A DNA stretch of 54,949 nucleotides, from positions 1 through 54,949 of the forward strand of contig JAFRIG010000034.1 of NCBI GenBank assembly GCA_017432895.1, in the 5' to 3' direction. The DNA is from Erysipelotrichaceae bacterium (lineage in GTDB: Bacteria > Bacillota_I > Bacilli_A > Erysipelotrichales > Erysipelotrichaceae). This document shows, piece by piece, positions 32,832-42,539 of this stretch (its first letter is position 1; every line of letters starts with the position of its first letter). The position numbers and the translations under genes are program-made. The notes under the pieces are model-generated. The model made no database searches. It saw only the letters and a list, made by a program, of their open reading frames with translations, and was not told the DNA's origin.

Positions 32832-33809
32832 TTAATCCTCTCTATTTCGCAAATGATGATCCTTCATAAAATCAACGATCATCTCATAACTGATACAGGT
32901 ATCCTGTTCCTCTCTTGAGATCTTATAAGCCGCCACCGCATTGGCGAATTCCGCCGCTTCATAGACATCTTCCCCCCTCAACATCGCCGCAATGAAACCG
33001 GCATTGAAGGAATCCCCGGCTCCCGTCGTATTGACTGCTTCGACCTCATAAGTGGCATACTTTCTTTCTTCGCCATCCTTCATAATGACAAAACCGTCTT
33101 TTCCCATCCTGGCAATGACCGTTTTGTCTTTGCCTGTAAAGAAGCGGGCTGAGTCCATCGGATCTTCACAAGGACGAAAACTATAGAACTCGTCTTTGAT
33201 CGAACCAAACAGGAATCTCACATAAGGCAGGATCTTTTTGATCGCTTCGACACCCTTGGGATCCAGTAAAGACAGGTCGGATACCCTGGTATTCAAATCG
33301 AATGATGTCGGTACACCGGCTTCGTAGGCGATTTTATACAGTTCAGGAAGATTGTCCTGCATGCTGCCCTTAACTAAGGCCGTCATACCTGAAGAATGCA
33401 GCCAGGAAGCCGTTTTGATCTTGTACAGATCGACTCTTTTGAGATCCAGATCCGGATAAGCCTGTTCCACTCTGGGAAAGCCCCAGAGATGTCTTTCACC
33501 CTGATCATCGATGAAGGCTAGAACATTGACGGTATTGAGCTCTTCCTTGACGATCGTCATTTCCGTATCGATACGCAAAGTCTTCAGCTCATTGATGATA
33601 AAACGGCCACCGAAGTCCTTGCCTACGGTTCCTAAAAACGATGTATCGATTCCCAGTCTTGCCAGGGTACCGGCACAGGAAGCACTGGTTCCACCCAGCA
33701 CCATCCGATAAGGCACCGCCTTTGTATCATCCAGAAGATCCGCCATCTTCAAATGGACGTCGACACAGGCGTCACCGATGACGATCGCCTTATTGTATCT
33801 ATCAGGCAT
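32832..33809 (-). CDS. PfkB-family carbohydrate kinase 1
   Basis: A 325-residue ribokinase-type kinase. N-terminal motif VIGDACVDVHLKM, GGTSASCAGTLARLG, and the anion hole with catalytic Asp in NTTGAGDSFNAGF near 255. The start ATG lies inside the end of the TrpF-like gene with GAGG 9 bases upstream; 5 more codons upstream are open. It likely phosphorylates ribose, a nucleoside or an Amadori-type sugar; the intact GAGD argues for activity. Confidence 0.88.
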   Translation of the reverse strand: MPDRYNKAIVIGDACVDVHLKMADLLDDTKAVPYRMVLGGTSASCAGTLARLGIDTSFLGTVGKDFGGRFIINELKTLRIDTEMTIVKEELNTVNVLAFIDDQGERHLWGFPRVEQAYPDLDLKRVDLYKIKTASWLHSSGMTALVKGSMQDNLPELYKIAYEAGVPTSFDLNTRVSDLSLLDPKGVEAIKKILPYVRFLFGSIKDEFYSFRPCEDPMDSARFFTGKDKTVIARMGKDGFVIMKDGEERKYATYEVEAVNTTGAGDSFNAGFIAAMLRGEDVYEAAEFANAVAAYKISREEQDTCISYEMIVDFMKDHHLRNRED

Positions 33810-34515
33810 TACGGGCAGCCTCAACGAATTCCCAGATCTTCACGGGATCCTTGACTCTGCCGGTGATCTCCTGCAAGAACTTCGGATAAGTCGTACGGGT
33901 ACAGCTGTCGACGCCATATGGATTAGTCTGATGTATCGCTTCCGCGACATTTGAGGCATCCAGGCCACCCGCTATGATGCACTTAACATTTGTCGACTCA
34001 ATGATGCGTCTGTCGATCTCACGTTCATGCGTCGCTCCGGTCGCCCCGATACCGATCGTGCTTTGCGGATCCTTGGTGTCGATCAGGAAGAAATCGGTCG
34101 TCGATTCATAAGCCCTGACCAGTTCCAGGATCTCCGGCCACTGTTCCTCGACCGGTACGCCGGCAAAGACCGGGATCGCCTGCATGATCTTCAGGTTCGG
34201 GAAATGGTCACGTATGCGTTGTACACCTTCAGGCGAGATATCACGGATATCCCCGGAAAGATGGAAGACATCCGGTTCATATAGGCTGAGGTCGTTGATG
34301 ATCTCATCGACATCCGTCGCGATCGTCAATCCGACCTTTACCACGTTATCCGGCAAAGCATCAAAGAATTCCTTTGCCTGCGCACAGTTTTTCTGATTGG
34401 GCAGATGAGGGATCTCACCATAACCGCAGCCGATATGATCGACGCCCAAGGCTGCCGCGATCTGTGCATCCTTGATCTTCTCACAGCCATAGATCTGAGT
34501 AATTACTTTAGCCAT
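33802..34515 (-). CDS. TrpF-like (phosphoribosylanthranilate isomerase family) TIM barrel
   Basis: A 237-residue TIM barrel resembling TrpF. The early Cys (IYGCEKIKDAQIAAALGVDHIG), a central Asp (FFLIDTKDP), and phosphate-binding segments IIAGGLDASNVAEAI and PYGVDSCTR are all in place. No other tryptophan gene is near; it lies between YjbQ and PfkB genes in a nucleoside-type operon. TrpF carries out an Amadori rearrangement on a ribosylamine phosphate, so a similar reaction on another N-glycoside is a reasonable inference. Confidence 0.75.
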   Translation of the reverse strand: MAKVITQIYGCEKIKDAQIAAALGVDHIGCGYGEIPHLPNQKNCAQAKEFFDALPDNVVKVGLTIATDVDEIINDLSLYEPDVFHLSGDIRDISPEGVQRIRDHFPNLKIMQAIPVFAGVPVEEQWPEILELVRAYESTTDFFLIDTKDPQSTIGIGATGATHEREIDRRIIESTNVKCIIAGGLDASNVAEAIHQTNPYGVDSCTRTTYPKFLQEITGRVKDPVKIWEFVEAARNA

Positions 34516-34532
34516 CGTTTTTCTCCTTTTTT

Positions 34533-34946
34533 CTATTGATCCGCGATCACCTTAACAAAAAACTTTCGTGCCCTTGGACCATCAAATTCACAGAACAGTA
34601 CGCCTTGCGAAGATCCCAGCATTGCCCTTCCCTCGTGGACGATCAGGGTCATACCGGTACCGCAGATGGCACTCTTGATGTGCCCTGCCGCATCGGTCGG
34701 CGTATCGAAATCATGCCGGTAATCGTAACGCATGGGGATCAGCTTATCCAGTTCCTCCTGAAAGTCGACATGACCCCTCTTGTCCCAGAAAGAAGTGATG
34801 ATGATACCGGCTGTCGTGTGGTTGCAATTGATGACGGCGATACCCTCTTCAATGCCGCTTCTTTTGATGACGTCCTGCACCTCTTGCGTCACATCGTGCA
34901 TGCCTTCAAATTGCGTGTCCAGTTTTATCGTTTCCATGTAAGCCAT
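34533..34946 (-). CDS. YjbQ/UPF0047-family protein 1
   Basis: A 137-residue member of the YjbQ (UPF0047) family, which shows weak thiamine-phosphate synthase activity but has an unknown main role. Motifs are NHTTAGIII near 43 and DAAGHIKSAICG near 85, with a late GVLFCEFDGPRARKF. It sits 11 bases after SIS gene 1. A second copy is at 36147. Confidence 0.85.
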   Translation of the reverse strand: MAYMETIKLDTQFEGMHDVTQEVQDVIKRSGIEEGIAVINCNHTTAGIIITSFWDKRGHVDFQEELDKLIPMRYDYRHDFDTPTDAAGHIKSAICGTGMTLIVHEGRAMLGSSQGVLFCEFDGPRARKFFVKVIADQ

Positions 34947-34957
34947 AGTTTTTCTCC

Positions 34958-36145
34958 TTATATGATCTCGATCCTGCTGTTTCTGAATCTTGCGGCATCT
35001 CTATCTTCGCAATATGGCTCTTCGCCGTTTCGGTACGGCCTGCCATCCCTGAAACAGGAGATATAACCCGCCACGAAGTCCAAAGGAATATGTTCCATTA
35101 ACGGATGCATCCACACACTTCTGGCCTTGGGCACTTCGATGACAGTCACATTCTCCGGGAAGAGATCTTCCTTACAATCCGTGATGACCGCGACATGTTT
35201 TCTGATCTTCGAAGCCAGTTTGATCGTTTCCAGTTCCCTGGAGAAGGCCTTTGAATCTTCATTGGCGATGAAGAAGGTACCAATGTGATCGGAATCCTTG
35301 ATGAAATAGTTGATATGACACCAGCCTTCCGAATCATCGTTGGTCGTTAAACCGCCGAAACCTTCCACCATCTTGGCTGAATTGAAGAAAGCTGTCGCAT
35401 AATCGGCACCATCGCCGATAAAGTCCATATTGTCAACGCCGTCTTCTTCCCATTTTTTTGCCAGTTCGAAAGCCTCTTTGGCTATCCTGTCCATCACCTG
35501 TTCATCATAGGAACTCACATATTCCATAAGCCCCTGCCGACAAAGTTCAGCCTGTCCTTCACTAAGCTGGCCTTTAGCCTTGCTCATATAGAAACCAAAC
35601 ATCATTAATGAATAGATGGACGAGTAGTAGGAGGAAACATTGGGCGTCAGACCGTAATCTTTGACAATCATCGGCACAACATACTTACAGTTATGGGCCA
35701 GCTTTCCTTCCTCATTTCCCGTGAAAGCGATACTGGTGCCACCATGTTCATTGATGCGTATTGCCGCTTCATTGACTCGAGCCGGCGATCCCGAGATCGA
35801 GATCACCAGCAGAGCATTTCTGTCTAAAGTCAGCGGGTTCCAGCCGCCATAGGTATTGAAATATCTTGAAAAATCGATGTTTCTTAAAGCCTTGGTCGGG
35901 GTACCCGGAACCATTCCCGTCAAAGTTGAAGTATCGGCATTCTCAAAAACGGGCTTGGCCGCAATAGCCGCACAATAGCTGTCGCCACATCCGGTGATAT
36001 AGACATTGCCGATACCTTTGACGACCTCATAAGGAACGCATTTTTCCAAGAATTCAAAAGTCTCTTTTTCAGCGATCTCCTCAAGATCCTTAACGCTGTT
36101 TTTCACCTGCTGCAGAAGAGGGCTTGTATATTCGTCGTATCTCAT
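34958..36145 (-). CDS. tandem SIS-domain sugar isomerase/deglycase 1
   Basis: A 395-residue cytosolic protein with two SIS (sugar isomerase) domains. The first has VYITGCGDSYCAAIAAKPVFE and LLVISISGSPARVNEA; the second has GDGADYATAFFNSAKMVEGFGGL and FIANEDSKAF. The layout is like GlmS-type isomerase halves and FrlB, which removes the amine from fructosamine phosphate. Paralogous to SIS 2, with the segment WCHIN conserved. The substrate is likely a phosphosugar made by a PfkB kinase of the same operon. Confidence 0.83.
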   Translation of the reverse strand: MRYDEYTSPLLQQVKNSVKDLEEIAEKETFEFLEKCVPYEVVKGIGNVYITGCGDSYCAAIAAKPVFENADTSTLTGMVPGTPTKALRNIDFSRYFNTYGGWNPLTLDRNALLVISISGSPARVNEAAIRINEHGGTSIAFTGNEEGKLAHNCKYVVPMIVKDYGLTPNVSSYYSSIYSLMMFGFYMSKAKGQLSEGQAELCRQGLMEYVSSYDEQVMDRIAKEAFELAKKWEEDGVDNMDFIGDGADYATAFFNSAKMVEGFGGLTTNDDSEGWCHINYFIKDSDHIGTFFIANEDSKAFSRELETIKLASKIRKHVAVITDCKEDLFPENVTVIEVPKARSVWMHPLMEHIPLDFVAGYISCFRDGRPYRNGEEPYCEDRDAARFRNSRIEII

Positions 36146-36146
36146 A

Positions 36147-36557
36147 TCATTCCTCCCCCATTACACATACGCTGAAGGTCCTGTTTCTGGGACCGTCATA
36201 TTCCGCAAAACAGATATCCTGTTTATCTTCACAATATAGTTTTCCGTCTTTGAGGATCAAAGAAACGGATGTGCCATATAAGGCGCTTTTGATATGTCCT
36301 GCCGCATTTTCCGGCGACTCCTGATGATAGTAATTGATCCGCGCCGGAACAAGGCGACGCATTTCTCTTACGATGTCATCATGGATCTCATTGCTTTGAT
36401 TGGAGACTTTTAGAATACCGGCACTGGAATGAAAAGTCTCGATTGTGACGATGCCGTTTCCGATCCCGCTTTCTTTGATCGCTTCCTTCACCTGATCCGT
36501 GATCTTATGTAAACCGTCTTTTTCGCTAAGCAGCGTATATTCTTTATAAAATACCAT
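36147..36557 (-). CDS. YjbQ/UPF0047-family protein 2
   Basis: A 136-residue paralogue of the YjbQ protein at 34533. NAAGHIKSALYG is conserved, but the His-Thr-Thr of the putative active site reads HSSAGIL. AGGAGG lies 5 bases before the chosen ATG; a GTG two codons upstream is open. One base separates it from SIS gene 1. Confidence 0.83.
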   Translation of the reverse strand: MVFYKEYTLLSEKDGLHKITDQVKEAIKESGIGNGIVTIETFHSSAGILKVSNQSNEIHDDIVREMRRLVPARINYYHQESPENAAGHIKSALYGTSVSLILKDGKLYCEDKQDICFAEYDGPRNRTFSVCVMGEE

Positions 36558-36566
36558 ACGCACCTC

Positions 36567-37700
36567 CTAAACGATAACGATCGAGCTTCCACGCTGATCG
36601 CCCATATTCACATATCTCTCATCATCCTGTCTGAAAGGCTCGATCCCCTTTAATTGGCCAATATATCCTGCCAGCAGATCCAAAGGGATATGCTGAACTA
36701 AAGGTGCCATCCAGAAATATTTGGTTTCCGGTGTTGTAAAGACTTCCATATTCTCCGGGAAGTCTTCCTTTTCCTGATCGGAAACGATGATGCAGGGACT
36801 CTTCAGCAGTTCGATGGCTTTGATCGTCTCCAAAAGCCGGCCATAGGATGGCGTCTGAGAGTTGGCGATGACGATCCTGCCGATCCTGTCAGGCTCTTTC
36901 AGGAAGAAGTTGATATGGCACCAGTCTTCCGAATCATCATAGGTGGTGTAACCGCCGAAGGTCTCAATAACTTTGGCCGATCCGAAATAAGCCGTCGCAT
37001 AGTCGGCATAATCACCGATGAAATCTTCAGCCTTAAGATCTTTCCACTTTTGAGCGATGACAAAGGCTCTCTTCGCATATTCTTCGTATCTTTCCTGTGC
37101 CTTTTCCAGATATGAAAGTAATTCCTTATGCATATCTTCATATTCCAGCATGGAGATCTTGTTTCTGACTCGGCCCATCCTTAAAGCGATCAAAAACAGG
37201 CTCAGCAATGCGGCATTGTAGGTGATCAATCCGGGCTGATATTCTCCATCTTTGGGCAAACCCAGTTCGATACAATAGCGGCAGGTCTTAGCCAGATCCG
37301 ATCCACTGTTATTGGTGATGGCGATCGTATTGGCACCGTATTTGACCGCTCTTTTCGCACACTCGACGACTCTGGAACCCGAACCTGAAAAAGAGATCAG
37401 GATCACTAATGGCGTATTGGGTGAATAGCCCAGATTCTTGTTGGAAAGGATCCGGGAGAATTCGATCGCTCTGATCGGATTGGTCTCGATCTTTGTCAGG
37501 CTTTCAAAAGCCGGTGTCGCGGCTATTCCGGCCAGCCAGCTGTCCCCACAGCCCGTAATAAAGATCTTCTGGGCATCCCAGAGTTCTTTCATTGGCAATT
37601 CATTTACTTGAGGGACAACATGGTCAAAAACGATCTTCGCATATTCTTTCAAGGCAAAAGCTTGCCTTGACAGGGAATTGTCAAAGTCTTTTCTATCCAT
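36567..37700 (-). CDS. tandem SIS-domain sugar isomerase/deglycase 2
   Basis: A 377-residue two-SIS protein: IFITGCGDSWLAGIAATPAFE and LVILISFSGSGSRVVECA first, then FIGDYADYATAYFGSAKVIETFGGY. Its ATG overlaps the end of PfkB gene 2 by 8 bases. Paralogy with SIS 1 and the same neighbours (YjbQ and PfkB) indicates duplication of a functional set. Confidence 0.83.
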   Translation of the reverse strand: MDRKDFDNSLSRQAFALKEYAKIVFDHVVPQVNELPMKELWDAQKIFITGCGDSWLAGIAATPAFESLTKIETNPIRAIEFSRILSNKNLGYSPNTPLVILISFSGSGSRVVECAKRAVKYGANTIAITNNSGSDLAKTCRYCIELGLPKDGEYQPGLITYNAALLSLFLIALRMGRVRNKISMLEYEDMHKELLSYLEKAQERYEEYAKRAFVIAQKWKDLKAEDFIGDYADYATAYFGSAKVIETFGGYTTYDDSEDWCHINFFLKEPDRIGRIVIANSQTPSYGRLLETIKAIELLKSPCIIVSDQEKEDFPENMEVFTTPETKYFWMAPLVQHIPLDLLAGYIGQLKGIEPFRQDDERYVNMGDQRGSSIVIV

Positions 37701-38712
37701 TGTTATTTTCCTTTTTCAGTCTGTCATATATCTCTTGAGAGATCTTCATCATCTCAGTTCTGTTTTCTTCACTCATGTCTAAGAAAGGCCCATACTGTCT
37801 GACATTATAGGAAGCGACGACGTTTCCGATAACGCAGGTCATCAGCGGATCATAGCCTTCGCACCACGCCCATAAAACGGCACCCGTCGAAGAGTTTCCG
37901 CAGCCGGTCGGATCGATCTCTTTTTCTTTTTCTACGGTCGAGATCATCGGCACGTAGTAGGCCTTATGATCAGCGATCATATAAGCCCCATCGATCCCGA
38001 CCCGATAGTAGATCGGAACTTCCAATTCTTTTAGTAGAGGTATGATCTGTTCATCATTTTCCTTATCGAAGATGATCATACATTCATTGCGGTTGATCGA
38101 AAGGATATCGATGGCCCTCAGATAATGTTTCAGGCCATCGATGCCTCCTTCTAAATAATACTTGCGGGCTGTCGGCAGACTTGTGGCAGGGATCTCCCAC
38201 ATAATCTTACAGCCGCCTTTTTTGTGAGCCATCAAAAGCTCATCGTTTTCATCGCTAAGAGCCTGACTGGTATAGAGTCCCTTAGCTTCATCCATGAACT
38301 TCAGCAGATCTTCTACTTTCAGATATTGCCTGTCGAGTTCATCGGGATCTTCCGATCCCAGATACATGATGCCCTCTTTCCTCAGCTTCTCAAGTTCTTC
38401 ATCCGTATACTTTCTTTCATAGATTGAATACTCGATATAGCTGCCATCCGGAAAATACTTCAGATCATTGTACATCGTCTTTTCCAGACGGACAAAGAGG
38501 CCATCTTTGGAGCACTTGTTTTTTTCAAACCAGGCACCATAAAAGTCATCAAAGTCTTTGCCTACCGATGAAAGAAACAGACAATCGTCGGTACACATCC
38601 GCAAGGCAGTATAAGCATAGAAACCGCCTCCTCCCATAATATCTTCTTCAACTCTTCCGTCCAAGAATAACAATCTGTTGGTGATGGTAGCTCCATCTGC
38701 AATATATTTCAT
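37693..38712 (-). CDS. PfkB-like protein 2 with altered active site
   Basis: A 339-residue protein with a PfkB fold: GGGFYAYTALRMCTDDCLFLSSVGKDF and a late EIDPTGCGNSSTGAVLWAW. The usual GAGD anion hole is GCGN, so the catalytic Asp is Asn. It may be inactive as a kinase or use another base. AAAGG lies 8 bases before the ATG, 32 bases after the permease gene. Confidence 0.78.
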   Translation of the reverse strand: MKYIADGATITNRLLFLDGRVEEDIMGGGGFYAYTALRMCTDDCLFLSSVGKDFDDFYGAWFEKNKCSKDGLFVRLEKTMYNDLKYFPDGSYIEYSIYERKYTDEELEKLRKEGIMYLGSEDPDELDRQYLKVEDLLKFMDEAKGLYTSQALSDENDELLMAHKKGGCKIMWEIPATSLPTARKYYLEGGIDGLKHYLRAIDILSINRNECMIIFDKENDEQIIPLLKELEVPIYYRVGIDGAYMIADHKAYYVPMISTVEKEKEIDPTGCGNSSTGAVLWAWCEGYDPLMTCVIGNVVASYNVRQYGPFLDMSEENRTEMMKISQEIYDRLKKENNNG

Positions 38713-38744
38713 ACGCGAACCTTTCTTTGATGACTTATGATTTT

Positions 38745-39713
38745 TTATTCGGTTTTAGCCGTCTTCTTCTTATCGTCCTTGGCCTTGCCACCCTGTTTCT
38801 CTTTTCTCATCTCCGCCGAACCGGTTATACACAAACCGATGATCGTGATGATATAAGGGATCATGTTGGCAAACTGATACGTGAACTGCAGCATCTGCAG
38901 CTGGTTGGCAATGACCTGTGATACCGCAAACATCAAAGCGTATAACAGTGCATATAAAGGTCTGCCTAACGCCAGATTGGATGCGGCGATACCGATAAAG
39001 CCACGACCGGCAACCATGTTCTTGGTGAAGAACGAGATGTAAGACATCGACATGAACTCACCGGCCAATCCGGCAAACACACCGGAGATAAGCATGGCGA
39101 TCATCTTGGTCTTTCTCACGTCGATACCAAGCGATGAAGCGGCTTCCGGGCTTCTTCCTACCGATCTGATCCTGAGACCGAGGGTGCTCTTATAGACGAT
39201 GAAATGTGCCACAAAGACGGAAATGATCGCGAAATAAGTGACCAGGCTCTGTCCGGACAGGATCGTTCCCAGCACCGGGATCTTCTCGATGATCGGAATG
39301 TTGATGATCGGATAGTTGTAGGAAACAACGGTACTCGAGTCGGCCTTTCTGCCGATCAGAACGAAGAGCAGGAAGATCGTGAAATAGTTCGAGAAGTTGT
39401 TCATGGCGATACCCAGTAAAGTGTCGTAGGTATCCAGATAGATATTGAAATAACCGTAGATACCGGCGATCAGCACGCTGGCGATAACGCCGATGATGAT
39501 ACCGCCGACCAGTGAATTGGTATAGGAAGTACCAAGCGTACCGGCCAAAGCCGCAAACAACATCATACCTTCATAAGTGATGGTCTGAACGTTGGCCTGC
39601 TTACCGATACAAGCCGCCATGGCACAAAGGATCAAAGGTGTCGCAACACGAATGACTGTAGAAAGGAAGTTGGCACTAAAGATCAGTGGCAACAGTTGTG
39701 AAAACAGACTCAT
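38745..39713 (-). CDS. nucleoside-type ABC transporter permease 2
   Basis: A 322-residue BPD_transp_2-type permease with about eight hydrophobic helices, comparable to Bacillus NupQ (YufQ). Segments such as GLRIRSVGRSPEAASSLGIDVRKTK match the cytosolic coupling loop. The C-terminus is Lys-rich. Its ATG overlaps the stop of permease 1. Confidence 0.88.
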   Translation of the reverse strand: MSLFSQLLPLIFSANFLSTVIRVATPLILCAMAACIGKQANVQTITYEGMMLFAALAGTLGTSYTNSLVGGIIIGVIASVLIAGIYGYFNIYLDTYDTLLGIAMNNFSNYFTIFLLFVLIGRKADSSTVVSYNYPIINIPIIEKIPVLGTILSGQSLVTYFAIISVFVAHFIVYKSTLGLRIRSVGRSPEAASSLGIDVRKTKMIAMLISGVFAGLAGEFMSMSYISFFTKNMVAGRGFIGIAASNLALGRPLYALLYALMFAVSQVIANQLQMLQFTYQFANMIPYIITIIGLCITGSAEMRKEKQGGKAKDDKKKTAKTE

Positions 39714-40861
39714 ACTTGCACCTCCTTTCCGGAAGTATCATCCCCTTGGGCAGCGGCCTCCTGTGCCTGCAGCTCGGCATTGCGCTTCGCATTGGCAACG
39801 ACAGCTTTCTGCTGCGGACCGGCCAACAGACCCTTGGCAGCGATCATGATGATGACCACCTGCTGGACGACGTTGACGATCTCGACCGGAATACTTGAAG
39901 TCATATTCAATACATCGGCCGAAGTACGGATGTAAGCCAGGAAGGCGGCACCCGGAATACACAATAACGGGTTATTGCCTGCCAGGATGGAGATCATGAT
40001 GCCATCCCAGCCATAGCCGGTTGGCGTATCCCATTCCATCCTTCGATAGTAACCGTTGATCTCGGAAGTAGCACCGATACCGCAGAAGATCGCGGCAACG
40101 ATGGAGCCTAAGAGAACGACCTTGCCGACATTGATGCCCGAGAACTTGGCGAACTCGGGGTTCTGGCCGACCGTTCTGGCCTCATAACCGAAGTTGGTCT
40201 TATAGATGAGGAACCAGCCGACTATACAGCAGATGATGCCGATGATCAGACCCAGGTGGACCTTTTGTCCCCCGGCATTCCAGATGATCGGCAGTTTTGC
40301 ACTCTGGGCGATGACCTTGGTCGCCTCCTTTGAATAACCGTTATCTCTCATCGGACCGGTGATCAGGTAGTTGCCCAGAGAGTTCAGAATATAGTTGAGC
40401 ATCAATGAACAAACGACGATATTGGCATTGAATTTTAATTCCAATACAGCCGGTATCAATAAGACGAGGATCGCTCCTGCGCAGCCCATCAACGCGGCTA
40501 CGATGAAATGAAACGGAGCCGGCAGGAAGTTTTCCAGAACGCTTACCGCTGCGGAAGAGAAGGCGGCCATATAGAAAGCACCTTCCACCGCCAGGTTAGC
40601 CGTATTGGCCGAGAACAGAACGCACATTGCCAGTGATGTAAACAGCAATGGGCTCATCCTGATCAGCAGCAGGGCGAAACGGCTCTTGGAAGTAAGCGGA
40701 GCGACGATGAACGTCATGATATCCGTCAAAGGTTTATCGCTGGAAATGAAGATCAATACGAAACAGAAAAGAAGTGAAACGACGATCGCCAGCACCGCAC
40801 GGATGATCGTAAAACGCTGTTCGATCTGGGTCGTTGAGGTATAACCCTTTTTCTTAGCCAT
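39710..40861 (-). CDS. nucleoside-type ABC transporter permease 1
   Basis: A 383-residue permease like NupP (YufP), with about ten helices and the coupling loop FGYEARTVGQNPEFAKFSGINVGK. AANTANLAVEGAFYMAAFSSA is a conserved membrane stretch. It overlaps the ATPase gene by one base and the next permease by four. Confidence 0.88.
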   Translation of the reverse strand: MAKKKGYTSTTQIEQRFTIIRAVLAIVVSLLFCFVLIFISSDKPLTDIMTFIVAPLTSKSRFALLLIRMSPLLFTSLAMCVLFSANTANLAVEGAFYMAAFSSAAVSVLENFLPAPFHFIVAALMGCAGAILVLLIPAVLELKFNANIVVCSLMLNYILNSLGNYLITGPMRDNGYSKEATKVIAQSAKLPIIWNAGGQKVHLGLIIGIICCIVGWFLIYKTNFGYEARTVGQNPEFAKFSGINVGKVVLLGSIVAAIFCGIGATSEINGYYRRMEWDTPTGYGWDGIMISILAGNNPLLCIPGAAFLAYIRTSADVLNMTSSIPVEIVNVVQQVVIIMIAAKGLLAGPQQKAVVANAKRNAELQAQEAAAQGDDTSGKEVQV

Positions 40862-42462
40862 TATCTTTCCTCCTCTTCATGCAGTACAGCATTGATTTCT
40901 TCGTCCGACATCCTCTTGACACCCAACATGTATTCACCCAGAACACTAGGCGTGACCCCTTGCAGTTCCGGGAAGTAGGCGACGATCTGACCGTCATACA
41001 TGACGATGATACTGTCGGAAACATTGATCAGCTCATTCAAGTCCGCCGAGAACAGCAGGACAGCCGAATTATATTTGTCTCTTAAGTCGACGATCTTGCG
41101 CCTGATCAGATCAGTCGCTCCGACGTCGATGCCTCTGGTCGGATGGCTTGCCACCAGAAGTCTCGGCGTAGAGGAGAACTCCCTTGCCGCAACGACCTTC
41201 TGGACGTTACCACCTGAAAGTGTCTTGACCAAAGCATCCGGACCATCACACTTGACGACGAAGTCCTTGATCAGTTCATTCGTCTTTTCGGTGATCTCCT
41301 TATGATTCAGGATGCCCTTGTTTGAATATGGTGCATTGAAATAGCGATCGGCCATGACGTTTTCTGCGATCGACTGATTCCTTGAAGCACCATAGATCGT
41401 GCGGTCCTCATGCATCATGGAAACCTCCATGGCTCTGATCTTGTCGATACCCTTGCCCGCGATCGACTGTCCATCAATCGTAATGCTTCCATGCTGCAAC
41501 GGCAGCAGACCGCAGATCGTATCCGAGAGTTCACTCTGGCCGTTACCTTCAACACCGGCAACACCAAGTATCTCTCCCTCTCTGACATCAAACGACAATC
41601 CATCGATCGTCTTAACACCGTATTTATCGATATGTTCCAAGTCTCTGACTTTAAGAACTGATTTTCCAACGTTCGGTTTATCCTTCTGAATTTCCAGATC
41701 GACATCTCGGCCGACCATCATACGGGAAATATCAGCGATCTCAACATCTTCGATGTTGGCATGACCCGTGACTCTTCCGAGTCTCAGGACCGTGATGCGG
41801 TCACAGATCTGCTTGACTTCCTGCAGCTTGTGGCTGATGAAGACGATCGTGAAGCCCTGTTTCTTCAGGTTGATCAGCTGAACGAAAAGTTCCTCCGTCT
41901 CCTGAGGTGTCAGGACGGCCGTAGGCTCATCAAGGATCAGGACCTTAACGCCTCTAAGCAGAACCTTCAGGATCTCGACTCGCTGTCTGTAACCGACTGA
42001 AAGATCTTTGATCAAAGCGTTTGGATCGACAGGAAGATTGTAACGGGCGGCCGTTTCATTGGTCATTTCGATCGCCTTTTTCTTGTCATAGACGATGCCC
42101 TTGGAAGGCTCGGCACCTAAGACCATGTTGTCGGCAACCGACAATGTATCCACCAGCATGAAGTGCTGGTGCACCATACCGATACCTAACTCCAAGGCAT
42201 GGGTAGGATCAGTGATCTGGACCTCTTTTCCTTCAAAAAGAATACGTCCCTCTTCCGGTCTTTCATGTCCAAACAGAACTTTCATCAAAGTCGTTTTACC
42301 GGCACCGTTTTCACCGACCAGGCCATGGATCTCGCCTCTTCTAAGTTCAAGATTGACATCCTTGTTGGCAATGAAACCGTTGCTGTAGATCTTGGTGATA
42401 TTCTCCATTTTCAGGATGATATCATCATTGTTCAGATTGTTTTTGTTTTCCACATTTGTCAT
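40861..42462 (-). CDS. nucleoside-type ABC transporter ATPase (two NBDs)
   Basis: A 533-residue fused ATPase like NupO (YufO). The first domain has Walker A GENGAGKTT, the signature LSVGYRQRVEI and Walker B LILDEPT. The second domain has a weakened Walker A (GVEGNGQSE) and LSGGNVQKVVAAREF. Such asymmetric pairs are usual in BMP and ribose transporters. It is separated from the binding-protein gene by a hairpin. Confidence 0.92.
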   Translation of the reverse strand: MTNVENKNNLNNDDIILKMENITKIYSNGFIANKDVNLELRRGEIHGLVGENGAGKTTLMKVLFGHERPEEGRILFEGKEVQITDPTHALELGIGMVHQHFMLVDTLSVADNMVLGAEPSKGIVYDKKKAIEMTNETAARYNLPVDPNALIKDLSVGYRQRVEILKVLLRGVKVLILDEPTAVLTPQETEELFVQLINLKKQGFTIVFISHKLQEVKQICDRITVLRLGRVTGHANIEDVEIADISRMMVGRDVDLEIQKDKPNVGKSVLKVRDLEHIDKYGVKTIDGLSFDVREGEILGVAGVEGNGQSELSDTICGLLPLQHGSITIDGQSIAGKGIDKIRAMEVSMMHEDRTIYGASRNQSIAENVMADRYFNAPYSNKGILNHKEITEKTNELIKDFVVKCDGPDALVKTLSGGNVQKVVAAREFSSTPRLLVASHPTRGIDVGATDLIRRKIVDLRDKYNSAVLLFSADLNELINVSDSIIVMYDGQIVAYFPELQGVTPSVLGEYMLGVKRMSDEEINAVLHEEEER

Positions 42463-42481
42463 ATTCTTTCTCCGAATACGT

Positions 42482-42516
42482 AAAAAACAAGATAGCCAGT
42501 AAACCTGGCTATCTTG
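42482..42516 (-). terminator. partial terminator between binding-protein and ATPase genes
   Basis: A perfect 12-base-pair stem (CAAGATAGCCAG/CTGGCTATCTTG) with a 5-base loop is followed on the minus strand by TTTTTT. Inside an operon it would lower expression of the ATPase and later genes relative to the binding protein. Confidence 0.75.
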
Positions 42517-42539
42517 TCAAGCATAACAAGAATCAGTAA

